From Macrostomum hystrix (taxonomy: Eukaryota; Platyhelminthes; Macrostomidae), in the NCBI GenBank assembly GCA_950097015.1, contig CATNEN010000034.1:5846501-5910500 (forward strand): DNA of 64,000 nt, given 5' to 3'. A program made the translations under genes and the position numbers. This document shows, piece after piece, positions 21,813-32,887 of this stretch (positions are counted from its first letter, which is position 1; every line of letters begins with the position of its first letter). A model generated the notes under the pieces. That model had not been told where the DNA came from. It saw nothing but the letters and a program-made list of their open reading frames with translations, and made no database searches.

Positions 21813-24800
21813 TTAACAAGAGCAGCCACCAGCCGACTGCTGTTGTTGACCCGCTGAGCTACTCAACGCGATCCCATCCGGACCAGCGGCCTCCCACAGG
21901 CCTGGAGTCTGGATGATCTTCTCCACCAGCTCCTCGAAGGCGGTCTTGACGCCTTCGTTAGTCTTGGCGCTGGCTTCAATAAATAGCATGTGGTGACGCC
22001 GGGCAAACCGCAGTCCTTCGTCACGGGTCACTGCGCGGTTGGCCTTGAATTTGTTTACAGAGTATTAAGCGTAGCTTGCTTCTGTTTGTTACTAACTGTT
22101 TGTTTTGTGTAAAAAGAAGCAATAATCGAAAACAACACCCAATGTCTACTCAGTAAGTTATTCTATTTATTTATATATTTTTATTAATACGGTCTCTATG
22201 ATTTTTTTATCTTTATTACAGTAAGTGAAAAGTGGGTAGTAGGTAGAAAGTGGAAGCCAAAGGAACAATGGGGTACTGGAATTGTGAAGCTGGGGAGACG
22301 GCAGCCAATCAGAATTCAAGCCTTTCCTGGGACTCAACAGGTTTGGGGTGAAACCGCCTAACCACCACCCCACATCATCATCATGCACATGGCATTGAAA
22401 TTTCTGGAGGGCTTGAGTCCTAAACACCAAGAATAACAAGAATTTATCGAGAAACTGAGAGCTTACACAATCAATTTTATTGCCAACTAAGCATTTTGAC
22501 CAGGTTGTTGCGGTTAGCAAATGTGGCTAGCTCATTAAGCCAATTCTCCAGTCGCAAAAATGTGTCCTTCTGTGCCACATCGTACACCAATATGACGCCC
22601 TGGGCGTTGCGATAGTAGCTCGGTGTAAGAGTACGAAAGCGTTCCTGGCCAGCTGTGTCCTGTAAAGTTAAGGCCGATTTTACACAATAGATTTAGGTAG
22701 CGGTCTGCCACTAAACATATAAATAACTAAGTGCAACATTAAGAATTCTCCATAAAAGAGAAAAAATGACTTACCCAGATTGCTAGCTTAGCTTTGTTTC
22801 CATCAACAGTTAGTGTCTTCACTTTAAAATCGACACCTGAAATAAAAATTATCTATGCATACAAACTAGATTTGTTTTGTTATTCTATAAAAACATTACA
22901 TTTTTTAAATAATCTAAATTACCAATAGTAGCAGGCTGGTCATTGTCAAATGTGTCATCAACAAATCGAAGTAGCAAACTACAAAAAATGTTGGTTGTGC
23001 AATGTTTAGAAAAAAAGATTAGATCATACTGAAAGTAGGCTGTCTTGTTTATTGTGTCAGTAGTTCTTGGGCAAGATTATTTTTTACAAGGTAAAAATCA
23101 TAGGCCCAGCTATTTACCTGGGAAAAAATATTCTTGCTAAAAAATAATTAGGCAATTGTTGACTGATATTTATTTCATAATTAGTTAAGTAAAAGAGAAA
23201 GCAGATTAAAGCAGAATTAAATCATACTCTTAGTAACAAATAAAAACTGTGTTAAAAATATGCAAAGCATAAAAAACATGGCCTAGTTAAATTAGCTTGA
23301 TAATACTAAGCTTTCATTTGATAATACTAAGCTTTCACTATATATTAGGCCTAACATACTTTGTTTTACTTAAAGTGATCAGTTATCAAAATATATTAGT
23401 TACTGAGTATTCATAAAATAGGAGGTTGTATCCTTGTGGATAGGGCCTACAGTAGGGACTCATGACTAAAAGGTTGGGGGTTCAATTCATGACTCCACTG
23501 GAAGAATTTATGCCCTTAAGCAAGACACTTAACTCTAAATTGCTTCAGTTCACCTATCTGTTCAATGAGTACCAGCATTGGCTGGGGGTAATTGAGGGTA
23601 GGTGTGGCATCCCCTGGCATCCCCTTAGCAATACTAAATAGCAATACATAGGCCTAGCCTTTAGATACACCATGCAATAGCTGCTGCTCTGCTGTTGTCT
23701 GTACATCTGGCCCAATTAGGGCAGTTGTAATCAATTATTGTTATTACAAGTATAAAGTATGCAAACTCAATTATATGGCATACTAGCTTTTTTTGCCCGT
23801 TGTTTTTGGGGCAGAAATTTAAAGCAAAGCAGTAAGCAATTCACGTCTCTGTATTAACTTTATAGTGAAGGTCACCATTTATTTATTTACTGCATTAATG
23901 AAAAGTGAAGAGTTTGTTTAAGGGCGTTTTAAGTAAAAAATATGTGAAAAGTTTGTCCAAACAGCCCCCTCTTGATTACTTCTTTAGAAACATGTCTCTT
24001 AGCCACTCCTCTATACAGTCAGTGGCAGATCCAGGAATTTTGTTTTGGGGCGGTCTGTCAGGGGAGCGCCATGAGAATCACAGAGGGGGTGCCAGCGGCC
24101 GAAAAAGGGCGCCATGGGAGCCAAGAAAGGGCGCCAGCGGCTGAAAAACGGGAGCCAGCGGCTGAAAAAGGGGCGCCAGCGGCCGAAAAGGGGCGCCAGT
24201 GCTGCGACTGGCTCTGCACAATAGCTCGCGGTACACCTCTAGCTGCTCAGGCATGAGTCGGGGCTCATTCTCCTCTATGAACTGTCCCAGCTGCTCCTGG
24301 TCATAGCCTCTTTCTCGCAGCATCTCCCTGCACAGGTTGTCCTGTTGTCCTGTCCTGTTTGCTTTTGGAAGTCCAAAAGAATCTAGATAGCGATCGGTCA
24401 ACTCCAGCACCTTGTCCTCAATGCGCAGCAGGGCCTCGTTAAACACTGCTTCTGTGAATGGCAACTCTGGCTCCTGAGCCACGAATCGCGCCCGGAAGAG
24501 AATGTCTTCGGCCATGGGTTCTTTGAATGTTTCCCAAAGCTGAATTGGATCAGAGAGACCACAGGTGGCAACCATGATGGCAAAGAGATCTCGCAGGTGA
24601 CTTGGTGAGCGCACCGTTGCCGCTTCCTCCAATGTCGCTCTCCATTGAGCAACATCTTCCAGCAGTCCCAGTCGCTGACATGCTTCATGAAAAGTTTGGC
24701 AGGTATGGCCTTCCACCGTTCTAATGTGTCTAAATGACGTCGGACCAATCACGGTGTGTAGCAATATACGCAGGTAGTAGCATTCACGGTGGTTTGGGTG

Positions 24801-26103
24801 CACCGTGTACACTCTGGCTAATGCATCAGTCTGTCGTATTTCAGGATGGCCCGGAACTGCAGCGCCTTGAACCCGCCGCTTCCATCCTTTCGAAGAGGCG
24901 TTCCATGTGTAATAGGCAGGCACCTGGTGGTACAGCAAAGTCCTGGCAAAGGGGTCTTCAGCGCACAACTTGAAGAAAGCAGTAAGAGTAGTGTCCTGTG
25001 GCCTTTGAGCGGCCTCTCTCTTTCTTCTATCCCAGGCTGGCTGGAGAGAAATATCGACCAGAGAGCCCTGCACACTGGGACGCCACCACACTCACCGCAC
25101 TCAGTCTCAGTGCTGCTTGGGGGCCAGTAGACAGTCTAGGGGTTTGGGCTGTGTACATTCACGGCTTGAAATACAATGTACAGTCTGGGGCTTCGGCGCC
25201 CGGGGAAGGGAGGGGGTGGCTGTAATAAAATTTGGCCCGCAGAGTGGCGGAGGGGAGTTGGGGTGGCTGTCCTCGGAAAACAAAAAGTGACTCACTTTGA
25301 GATGATGCAGCTTTGCTCTGGATTGAGTAGAGATGTTCAAAATTGACAGCATTGTTGGAAAACATGTAAAGTGTAAGTGGATCAAATTTGGAGAAAATCT
25401 GACAAAGTGGGGCGACGATAAGTCGAATTGAGTGATTTTTTGACGATTTTTGAGCAGTTTTTTGCACTTTTGAGCAGGAAGGAAATGATTTTTCGGGAAT
25501 TTGAGTAGCCTATTGCACTCAGCGTAGGTGGTTTTAGGTATGTGCAAAGTTTGGTGCGATTTGGTTGAGCGGTTTCGGCGTCTATAAAGACAAAAGGTTG
25601 CACACACACACACAGACAGAGTTTTCACTTTTATATATATAGATGTAGGACATCAGACTGTGATATCTTTTATATTGTCTTAAAATCAATGCATACATAT
25701 AGAATTTCATAGAAATAAGAAATAGCTTTAATGCAAAAATATCTATTAACAAATGTTATAGTGCTAAAGCAATAGATATAAACCAAAGTATAACCGAAAG
25801 TTATACTGCTAAAGAATTATAAATATGATTATAAATCACTATAGCAGTTAACCTTGTTCATTAACTATATAGGCTAATCTTGGTAGATAAGTAACATAAC
25901 TTCATATTGTATTTGAGTAATGAAATGTGATATTCTTATTTTATTAAAAACTTAACGTAAGTTGGGTTTACAAAAAATTTTGTAAGGAAATTAAACTGCA
26001 ATCAATTCAACTCTAATAAAATCAATTAGACTTACCTTGACTTTCCAACTCCACTTTCCCCAATAATTAGAATTTTAAGAGTTGTCAGTACTTCAGTCTC
26101 CAT
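21813..26103 (-). CDS. RAB18: Rab18 small GTPase (one apparent 1-base frameshift)
   Basis: Five minus-strand exons: 26036-26103, 22923-22978, 22775-22836, 22467-22659 and 21813-22043. Ignoring one extra base near 22487-22491, they encode 202 residues. GTPase motifs in order: GESGVGKS (15-22), switch I with TIGVDFKVKT, DTAGQERFRTLTPSYY from residue 63, NKID (122-125) and EASAK (149-153). The sequence LVEKIIQTPGLWE is diagnostic of Rab18. It ends in CSC, a double-cysteine prenylation signal. Rab18 acts at the ER and lipid droplets in known animals. As read, exon 4 has KML followed by an extra base in CTTAGTTGGC, giving a stop soon after. All splice sites are otherwise intact, so a sequencing or assembly indel is more likely than a pseudogene. 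Intron 1 (3.06 kb) holds a SINE and Helitron debris. Confidence 0.93.
23425..23750 (+). mobile_element. tRNA-derived SINE in Rab18 intron 1
   Basis: A tRNA-like head contains a B-box-like GGTTCAATTC (about 23481). A conserved-looking body follows (AAGCAAGACACTTAACTC, then TTGCTTCAGTTCACC), and the element trails into a CTGCTGCTCTGCTGTTGTCT tail. It is opposite in orientation to Rab18. A related fragment in inverse orientation lies at about 40715-40825. Confidence 0.7.
24018..24205. mobile_element. Transposon end plus short GC-rich repeats
   Basis: CAGTGGCAGATCCAGGAATT looks like a terminal sequence seen on many DNA transposons of the hAT type. It is followed by repeated GGCGCCAGCGGC(C/T)GAAAA units of about 17 bp. 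It abuts the truncated helicase end of the Helitron fragment. The other terminus was not found. Confidence 0.45.
24206..25643 (-). mobile_element. Helitron remnant with truncated helicase-upstream ORF
   Basis: On the minus strand, 25091 down to about 24206 encodes the region that precedes the Pif1-type helicase in Helitron Rep-Hel proteins: LLYHQVPAYYTWN, ARVYTVHPNHRECYYLRILL, GPTSFRHIRTVEG, AFNEALL-type sequence and DNLCREMLRERGYD. It stops before the helicase Walker A motif, where it meets the GC-rich repeat at 24018-24205. The Rep (HUH) domain is absent. The upstream end at 25643 reads TCTATATATATAAAAG on the minus strand, inserted after an A, which fits a Helitron 5' TC terminus. It lies in Rab18 intron 1, in the gene's own orientation. 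Confidence 0.78.
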
Positions 26104-27768
26104 TGTGTGAATGTTAAACTTAGATTTAGATTTAGATTTAAAGGTGAGCTTGGTTTAGGTTTAGGTGTGCCTCAACTTTATGTTTTATCTGTATGACTTA
26201 CAAGGCAAATCACAGAAATCGTAGAAATTCAAATAACTCATAGAGTTTAAAATTCTGCCAGACAGCAATAACAAAAAGAAATATATAAACAAGCTATCAA
26301 TAGCTAGTTTTATACTAGTCGATCAATTCATTTTTTAAAACAGTTAAAGCAATTAATATTAGGCTACACAATCTCAGAATCGGTCAACTTATTTTGCACT
26401 GAAAAAGCCGACATACCTATATATAAAAATATGCTTAAGAGGCTCAAAGGGTGTCTGTATTTGAAAATCTATTGTCTATTTCCAAGTGTGTATTTGGCTC
26501 GTAAATGTGCAAAATGGTAGCGTACGACGAATTGATAATGTATTTTATTTTAATGTAATGTAATCGTAATTTCGATAGTGTATTATTTGTGTATGTCCAC
26601 TGGCCAGTATATAGTGCTGGGTGTGCTTACCCAATCGCCTAAACCCGTCGACAGATCTAGGAATTTCAGCAATTTATTTATTCCCCTAATACAATTTCTT
26701 TTATCTTTGCGAACTATAACGTTCGTAAGCCTCCTTAGCTCGAGTACTAGGCTAAGTCAGATCTCACAAGGGCTTGTGGCAGCTTAACTGTGAGTAGTAT
26801 GAGTATTTTTATGAGTAGTATGAGTATTTGCTATGAGCAGCATATGAGTATTTGATTTTATTAGTATATGAGTATTCAGTATGAATAATTGTTAGTATCT
26901 ACTATGCGTTCGTGAAAACCAAGAGATGTAAATTAAACTTAGTACAAAAGAGACATTTGTCTTATTTTTTACCTTCGCTGTTAACCTGCAGGCGGGTCAT
27001 TTATTGTTTGATCGACCCGAATTGATAGCTCAAACTAATCCAATTTTATAGAATAAAATTCAGTGAAGCGAGATTGGCACTCCAATTTTCTAGCCCGTCT
27101 GCTTCACTAGTATCGGTGTCAAATAGTCTATACTGCTGTAGATTATCGAGCCAACACCGGAGCAGGAAATGGCCTGACACTGGCACACCTGAGCGCCTGA
27201 GTAATTTTAACAGATAGTTATCAGCGACATGGAATATAGCCACAGATCACTCTAAAGTGCCAAGTTCCCACAGTACAAGAAGTATAACAATAGACGAGGA
27301 TAGTACTTGTGGTACATTCGAATGTCATGCATGCAGTTACACACCTAAGAGCTTACATGGGTACAGCAAGCTATAACTTTTTCGCCATTAATTTATCCAT
27401 GTTCCGTAGATTTCAAAATATACTAAAAACTCGAAATTATCATACAGAAAAATGTTACTTCATGTTCGAAAGATAAAAACCTGCATGTACGAGCACACGC
27501 AAGGATATTTTGAGAATAATATTGTCACCAGTAGCAAAACAATAACAGCGGGCGTTTCGTTCCATGCAAGCTAAGACAAAGTATTTTTACACTGAATTAC
27601 AATATACAGAAGCAGCCTTTAAAACACAACTATAAGACCATAAGACGACAAAAAGCAGATAGATGATTTAATCTCTATTTAGATTATAAATTAGAAAGCT
27701 AATTTAGATGATTCATAAGCAGACCTAATAAAACGTCAGTGTCAAGTGCTTGAGTACAAATCGTCGGA
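26104..27768. other. Rab18 upstream region to GPCR 3' flank
   Basis: AT-rich DNA upstream of the Rab18 start codon. A short TATGAGTATT repeat lies at 26790-26885. A 65-codon minus-strand frame at 27046-27243 resembles nothing I know. No exon is supported. Confidence 0.45.
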
Positions 27769-28917
27769 CTAGCTGATTTCGAGATTCGGTTCAGCGTCGT
27801 CTGCGTTCCCGATGGGACCTGTATCTTCAACTGCAGCTGAGTGCAGCTGCGGGGACCTCTGCAGCTCTACATCGCCTTCCACCGGGCTTCTGCGTCGGCG
27901 GCGACTCTCCTCGGAGCGTCTTCGACCTATTCCAGCCTTTTGGTCGGTTCCATTCACTCCTCGACAGACGGTGCCGAGGCACACTTCAAAGAAGATGGAG
28001 TTGAAAAACATGTACAGAAAGAAGTTGTGCGCAGAGTTTAATGTCAGTAGAAAATCGGTGATCTCGCGCACAATTCGTTGTGCGTCCGTGTTGACCTCGT
28101 GATAGCCCAGGCCATAGAGTGTCATGGCTGCGTCGGGCAAGGCGAACGCTATGAACAGGCAGATAACGATGACCAGCATGAGAGTGATGCGGTTCCGAGC
28201 CGCCAGACGTCTATTAGCCCGCGTCTTGCGCACGTTCACTATAATGCACGCGTTCAGCACAGTCAGGATGACCAGTGGAACGATGCACCGGAAGCTGGAT
28301 TGAAACTTAGAGTAAGACGAGGACAGATAATTCGTCCACAGTTGCGTCACATTCAATGTGAACTGTACCTGACTGGCGTTAGTGTTAATAACTGGCACCT
28401 TCTCGTAGCGTAGGCCAATAGGTATATTGACAAGCAAGACTAGCACGGCAATCATCGAGCTGGCCAGAGTCGCCTTGCCAACAGTGAGGGCGCCTCGACA
28501 TGCCGTGGGGAACACAACCATGAGGAAGCGCTCAAATGCCACGGCCACGGTCATCCAGGCAGCCACGGTGGATGCATACTGGGACAAGAAGTAGCCCACC
28601 TGATAATAGTTCACGTAGATGACATCCTCACTACCAGCGAAGAAGTACTTACAGATGACACTCGGAGTGTACATCAGATCATTGACTAGCTTCATGAGAT
28701 CGCCAAACGCCAGCGTCAACAAGTAGATGTTTGTCGAGGTACGCATCTTGCGTTTAGCAAAGACCAACACACAGAGCAGGTTGCAAACGATGCCGACTAG
28801 GCACACGAGCGGAACTAGGCCCAAGCCGATTACCATCTGCACCCAGCGGTATGCTTGCTCACTGCCACGCGCGTTCGGACCAGAAGATGGGTTGCTAACA
28901 CCTTCAGTGTTGTTCAT
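27769..28917 (-). CDS. Rhodopsin-like GPCR, probably a neuropeptide-type receptor
   Basis: One uninterrupted frame of 382 residues. Seven membrane segments can be placed. TM1 has CNLLCVLVF (45-53). TM2 has LAFGD with the conserved Asp at 73. TM3 ends FERF in place of DRY (128-131). TM4 is about 150-169. TM5 is about 211-229. TM6 is about 244-268 with FALP in place of CWxP. TM7 ends with NFFLY in place of NPxxY (298-302). N-terminal Asn-Asn-Thr and ECL2 Asn-Ala-Ser and Asn-Val-Thr are glycosylation candidates. The C-tail has an Arg-rich stretch (332-343). The overall pattern resembles invertebrate FMRFamide-like or related peptide receptors; the ligand cannot be told. No cysteine is seen in ECL2, so the usual disulfide may be missing or shifted. 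The gene is intronless. Confidence 0.85.
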   Translation of the reverse strand: MNNTEGVSNPSSGPNARGSEQAYRWVQMVIGLGLVPLVCLVGIVCNLLCVLVFAKRKMRTSTNIYLLTLAFGDLMKLVNDLMYTPSVICKYFFAGSEDVIYVNYYQVGYFLSQYASTVAAWMTVAVAFERFLMVVFPTACRGALTVGKATLASSMIAVLVLLVNIPIGLRYEKVPVINTNASQVQFTLNVTQLWTNYLSSSYSKFQSSFRCIVPLVILTVLNACIIVNVRKTRANRRLAARNRITLMLVIVICLFIAFALPDAAMTLYGLGYHEVNTDAQRIVREITDFLLTLNSAHNFFLYMFFNSIFFEVCLGTVCRGVNGTDQKAGIGRRRSEESRRRRRSPVEGDVELQRSPQLHSAAVEDTGPIGNADDAEPNLEIS

Positions 28918-28962
28918 TTTGGAGAATGAAATCAGAAGCGAGGGAGGTATCCTGCAGGCGGA

Positions 28963-29029
28963 ACCTATTTATGGATTTCGGGATGATGGTTTTGCGGCTA
29001 ATTTAGCTGCTGTGCTCCCATTGGCCAAT
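28963..29029 (-). promoter_or_regulatory. TATA-like and CCAAT motifs upstream of the GPCR
   Basis: On the minus strand CCATAAATAGG (28964-28974) lies about 50 bases upstream of the start codon. The palindromic CCAAT pair ATTGGCCAAT (29020-29029) lies about 105 bases upstream. Spacing is right for a compact promoter; this is by motif only. Confidence 0.4.
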
Positions 29030-29049
29030 GCATTGACGCTCTATTGAGG

Positions 29050-32000
29050 CAGACAAGCCCAAATTGTTATTTGGCGATACATTCTTATTAAAGCATTATT
29101 TTAGTGGAAGTAGAATCCGAATTCCCATCTTGTTTAACACACAATTAAATTCATATATTAGCCGAAAAGTTGATAGGAAAGCCAAAAAAACTATTTGCTT
29201 TGAACTTGTTCGTCTGTATCCGACTCGGTGTACAAAGAGTAAATGTACTGAGTCTATGCACATCGGAGAAGCACTGTCTCGGACGCATCAAGCACTATTT
29301 TCATTTTCTGAGGTCAGCCAATGTCTGAGAAAAGTTCAAACTCCAATATTATTATTTAAGCTAAGTTTTGATATTGGTTTCTACCCAAGTTGAGTGTCCT
29401 CATCTTTAATCACGTCGCCAAACTATAGATCCTTGAATACTGGATCGGATGTGTAATCCCCCGCTTTACTATAGTATATACGAGCTTCACACAACTTCAC
29501 ACTGCAGGAAGGGTCTCTTGTTTCTTCTTTGCCTGCTTAAAAGCCAGCTTCTCAAAATCCGCTTTAGTTGCATCGTCATCGGCTTATGGGTATCATCTTA
29601 TCATGCTATGTGCTAGCTGTAGAGAGCTGTTAAAATGAGAGACCCGTTGCACTTAGTGCAATTTTACTAAAAGTCCTTTAGAAAAAAAAACTGTGCGATA
29701 GATAGCAGCGTTCTTTAGGCAACGTAAAAAAAGTTACGTTGCCAGCTTAATAAACGGCCTTTATATTCAAATATGATTCCATAGCGATTTGAGATCCGGG
29801 CTCATTTAAGGACTAACTTTTCCTAGTGCATGGTCCTCGCGTTCATTATGAGACGACACTATAAAACCATGTGGGTCGTTAGGATTTCAGGAAATCTGAG
29901 CATAGTCAAATTGTACACCGTATACATGCGAGTATGAAAAATTGTTAGCTATGCCATCTCTTAAGTAGACTGGAAGTCAAATTACGAATTAATCTAATAT
30001 GCCCTCGGAAAAAACCTGCTTGCATCACAAAGCTTTTGTCACAGTTTTCTCAAAAAAGGTCACTCAGCGACCTTGGTGGAATTGGACGCATACTCTTGTC
30101 TGTATACTTGAAGAAATATTTTAATAAAAGAACTTGACACCTGTCTGATAACACCGCTTTGGTGTTCAGTCTTTCGTGAAAGGCGGGAATGCGTCAATTA
30201 CTCCTAGGGGTGCCTCATCCAGTCCTCTCGTGAAGCGCCACGGTGGGACATTGTGACAAATTTCATCGACGGGTTTTAATCAGGTCGTGTTGAGCCGTTG
30301 GTTCGTACTCAAAGTTGACGCGACCCCTCAATGGGAATTACATGTAGATTTACCCAGCTTAAACTCGTCATTCGCTCGCTGAATTTATTGAAGTGCCCAT
30401 GTGATGACGAGATCTTTAAGACAGCAAGCTGGTGGCTAATCCGCTTGTAGACGTTGACAGCAGGTGTTGTACGTGGCCCAAAACAGCCATTGAGTGATGC
30501 CAGCGTCGAGTGAGGATAAGAGAAAGACAGATTTGGAAAGGCCTGGGTGTTAAATAGAAACGAGAGGAGTCTCAGCTGTGACTAAAATTTGGCTTGCTTG
30601 ACAAATCCAAGCCTTCTGATTGCGGAAAGCGTGTCTTCGCGCAGGTGTAACGCAAAATGTTGTTTTAAAATTAGTACCATAGCAGGACTGGTCAACAGAC
30701 TATAAGGAGCAGCACCTGAAACTGAAAATTTGTCAAAATTTTGCACTTGAAATATCTCAAGAAGCTTCTTTTAATTTGAACTAAGAAAATCCAGAGAATC
30801 TAGAATTTCGACTTCAAATTATAATTAGCTCGAGCATTTTTGGAAAGTTTTGGCGTTTCAAAATTGTTTTACTGCAGCGTGCATATTTTTGATGTTGCTC
30901 TTTAGCATCAAAATTCACGTTCTCAAATTCGCAACGGCAGCTAACTTGGCGGCAACCTTGCTTTTAGACGAAATTGAGACCTAATCTTCTCAAACTCACG
31001 GTGGATGGTGGTGCGAGTTCATAACGCGTAGTCGGATGTTCGCCTTCCTCGCGTGACGACCAAATTTGTCTTTGTCTGAGACTGAGCAACTCTCGCGGAC
31101 TTAAGCTATTTCTTGAATATTTTCGATTTCGTTGCGTGCAATCAAGACCATGTCAAATATTACCTCATAGGTATTTTTTATCGCAAAAAGTTGGTTGAGA
31201 CACACCGAGGATTTCCTGTCTCGACGTTATGTCGCTGACTCAATTAGAAAATAGAGTTTTACCAATTTTTTTTAAACTCTATTGCTAATAATTTTCAGAA
31301 TTTAAATTATCGCTCGAAATGTGATGTATTTTTTCATGAAAAATGCGTAGATATTGTTATAAAAAATTACATCGAGGGGATGTAAAACTAGGAGCTGGCC
31401 GACGTTTACATCACGTGGGCCAGCTGCCACAGCCCACGCATTAGACTGGGGCGTGGGCGGCGACGATTGCGAGATTGGACCGCCACCCAAAGCCGGTGCA
31501 AGGCGCAACCGGACCCTCACGCAGCCTAGTTTGAACCCGCATGCGGGCTGCTAGTACCTCAACCAGCCACAAGGGCGTGTAACCAATGGCGCCCTGTGTC
31601 CAACTGGCTGGAATTAATTTGTAGTGGTCGAACGATCAGGTCAGTGCACTTGGCAGCGCGGGATTACGGCAGTGGTATGAAGGTGTCTCGCGGAGCAGGT
31701 GTGCTTGAAGGTCATGTCGTCACAAGAGGCAAGAGGCATCGCGCCAGCCTCACCCTGATACTGACGCCCTCAGAGAGCCAGCTGCTGCCAGACAATCGGG
31801 ATCTGTGGGTCCAGAATTAATCCGTGATTCCTGAGGTGCCTCGCAAGGGCCTCGTTTGTACTCGGTGAAGGGCGCACCCGCGCAAAACTCGTACTCCGAC
31901 AGCAGAACCCACGGGAGGGCGAAGTTTTCATGACCGTCGATGCAGCAGTATTTCGTTAGCTAGAAATATGCCCTGATGAGTATACCCAGAACTTCCAGTT

Positions 32001-32216
32001 GACTCCTAAAATTAGCATTTTAGGGTCATACAGTCATACAAGACAGAGCATATAGGAGTGTAGCAACGTAAACGCATCAACTGAATACGCAAAGTCGGTT
32101 GCAAGGTGCACCAGCGAAGCGGACAAGCAGCCGGGAGGCCGAGACCGTACGACAAGTTTCACTAGCCCTTTTCAGAACATTGGTATGTGGCTGTGTCAAT
32201 GACATCTTGACTAGAA
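29050..32216. other. Gene-free stretch
   Basis: No exon or family was recognised. A GC-richer island at about 31380-31830 has short frames on both strands but no motif I can name. 30130-30320 is also mildly GC-rich. Confidence 0.4.
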
Positions 32217-32820
32217 ATGATGCAGGGGAGAGATGGGACAGGGGAGAGATGGGACAGGGGAGAGATGGGACAGGGGAGAGATGGGACAGGGGAGAGGTGG
32301 GACAGGGGAGAGATGGGACAGGGGAGAGATGGGACAGGGGAGAGATGGGACAGGGGAGAGATGGGACAGGGGAGAGATGGGACAGGGGAGAGATGGGACA
32401 GGGGAGAGATGGGACAGGGGAGAGATGGGACAGGGGAGAGATGGGACAGGGGAGAGATGTGACAGGGGAGAGATAAGACAGGGGAGAGATGGGACAGGGG
32501 AGAGATGGGACAGGGGAGAGATGGGACAGGGGAGAGATGGGACAGGGGAGAGATGGGACAGGGGAGAGATGGGACAGGGGAGAGATGGGACAGGGGAGAG
32601 ATGGGACAGGGGAGAGATGGGACAGGGGAGAGATGGGACAGGGGAGAGATGGGACAGGGGAGAGATGGGACAGGGGAGAGATGGGACAGGGGAGAGATGG
32701 GACAGGGGAGAGATGGGACAGGGGAGAGATGGGACAGGGGAGAGATGGGACAGGGGAGAGATGGGACAGGGGAGAGATGGGACAGGGGAGAGATGGGACA
32801 GGGGAGAGATAAGACAGGGT
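32217..32820. repeat. 16-bp G-rich minisatellite, about 37 copies
   Basis: The unit is GGGACAGGGGAGAGAT, almost invariant (rare TGTGACAGG, ATAAGACA and GAGGTGGG variants). Three units make 48 bases without a stop, so several frames stay open on both strands; these are not genes. Two neighbouring units give four G-runs with loops of 3, 6 and 3 bases, the classic G-quadruplex pattern. Confidence 0.97.
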
Positions 32821-32825
32821 AGAGA

Positions 32826-32887
32826 CAAGGAACTCTGAATGCAGTATCTGTACAGATCTATACAGATACTGTATTCAGAGTTCCTTG
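32826..32887. repeat. 27-bp hairpin next to the G-rich array
   Basis: CAAGGAACTCTGAATGCAGT (and on to ATCTGTA) pairs completely with TACAGATACTGTATTCAGAG (and on to TTCCTTG), across an 8-base loop, with a single G:T pair. The size is compatible with a microRNA-like or foldback structure, but no sequence evidence shows transcription. Confidence 0.85.

Noticed and set aside
31302-31820. GC-rich frames on both strands near 31.4-31.8 kb
   Set aside because: No motif, no splice sites in register; may be an old transposon piece but cannot be named.
32099-32838. Open frames of 81-205 codons on both strands
   Set aside because: Products of the 16-bp G-rich repeat (48-bp period in frame), with no independent coding signal.
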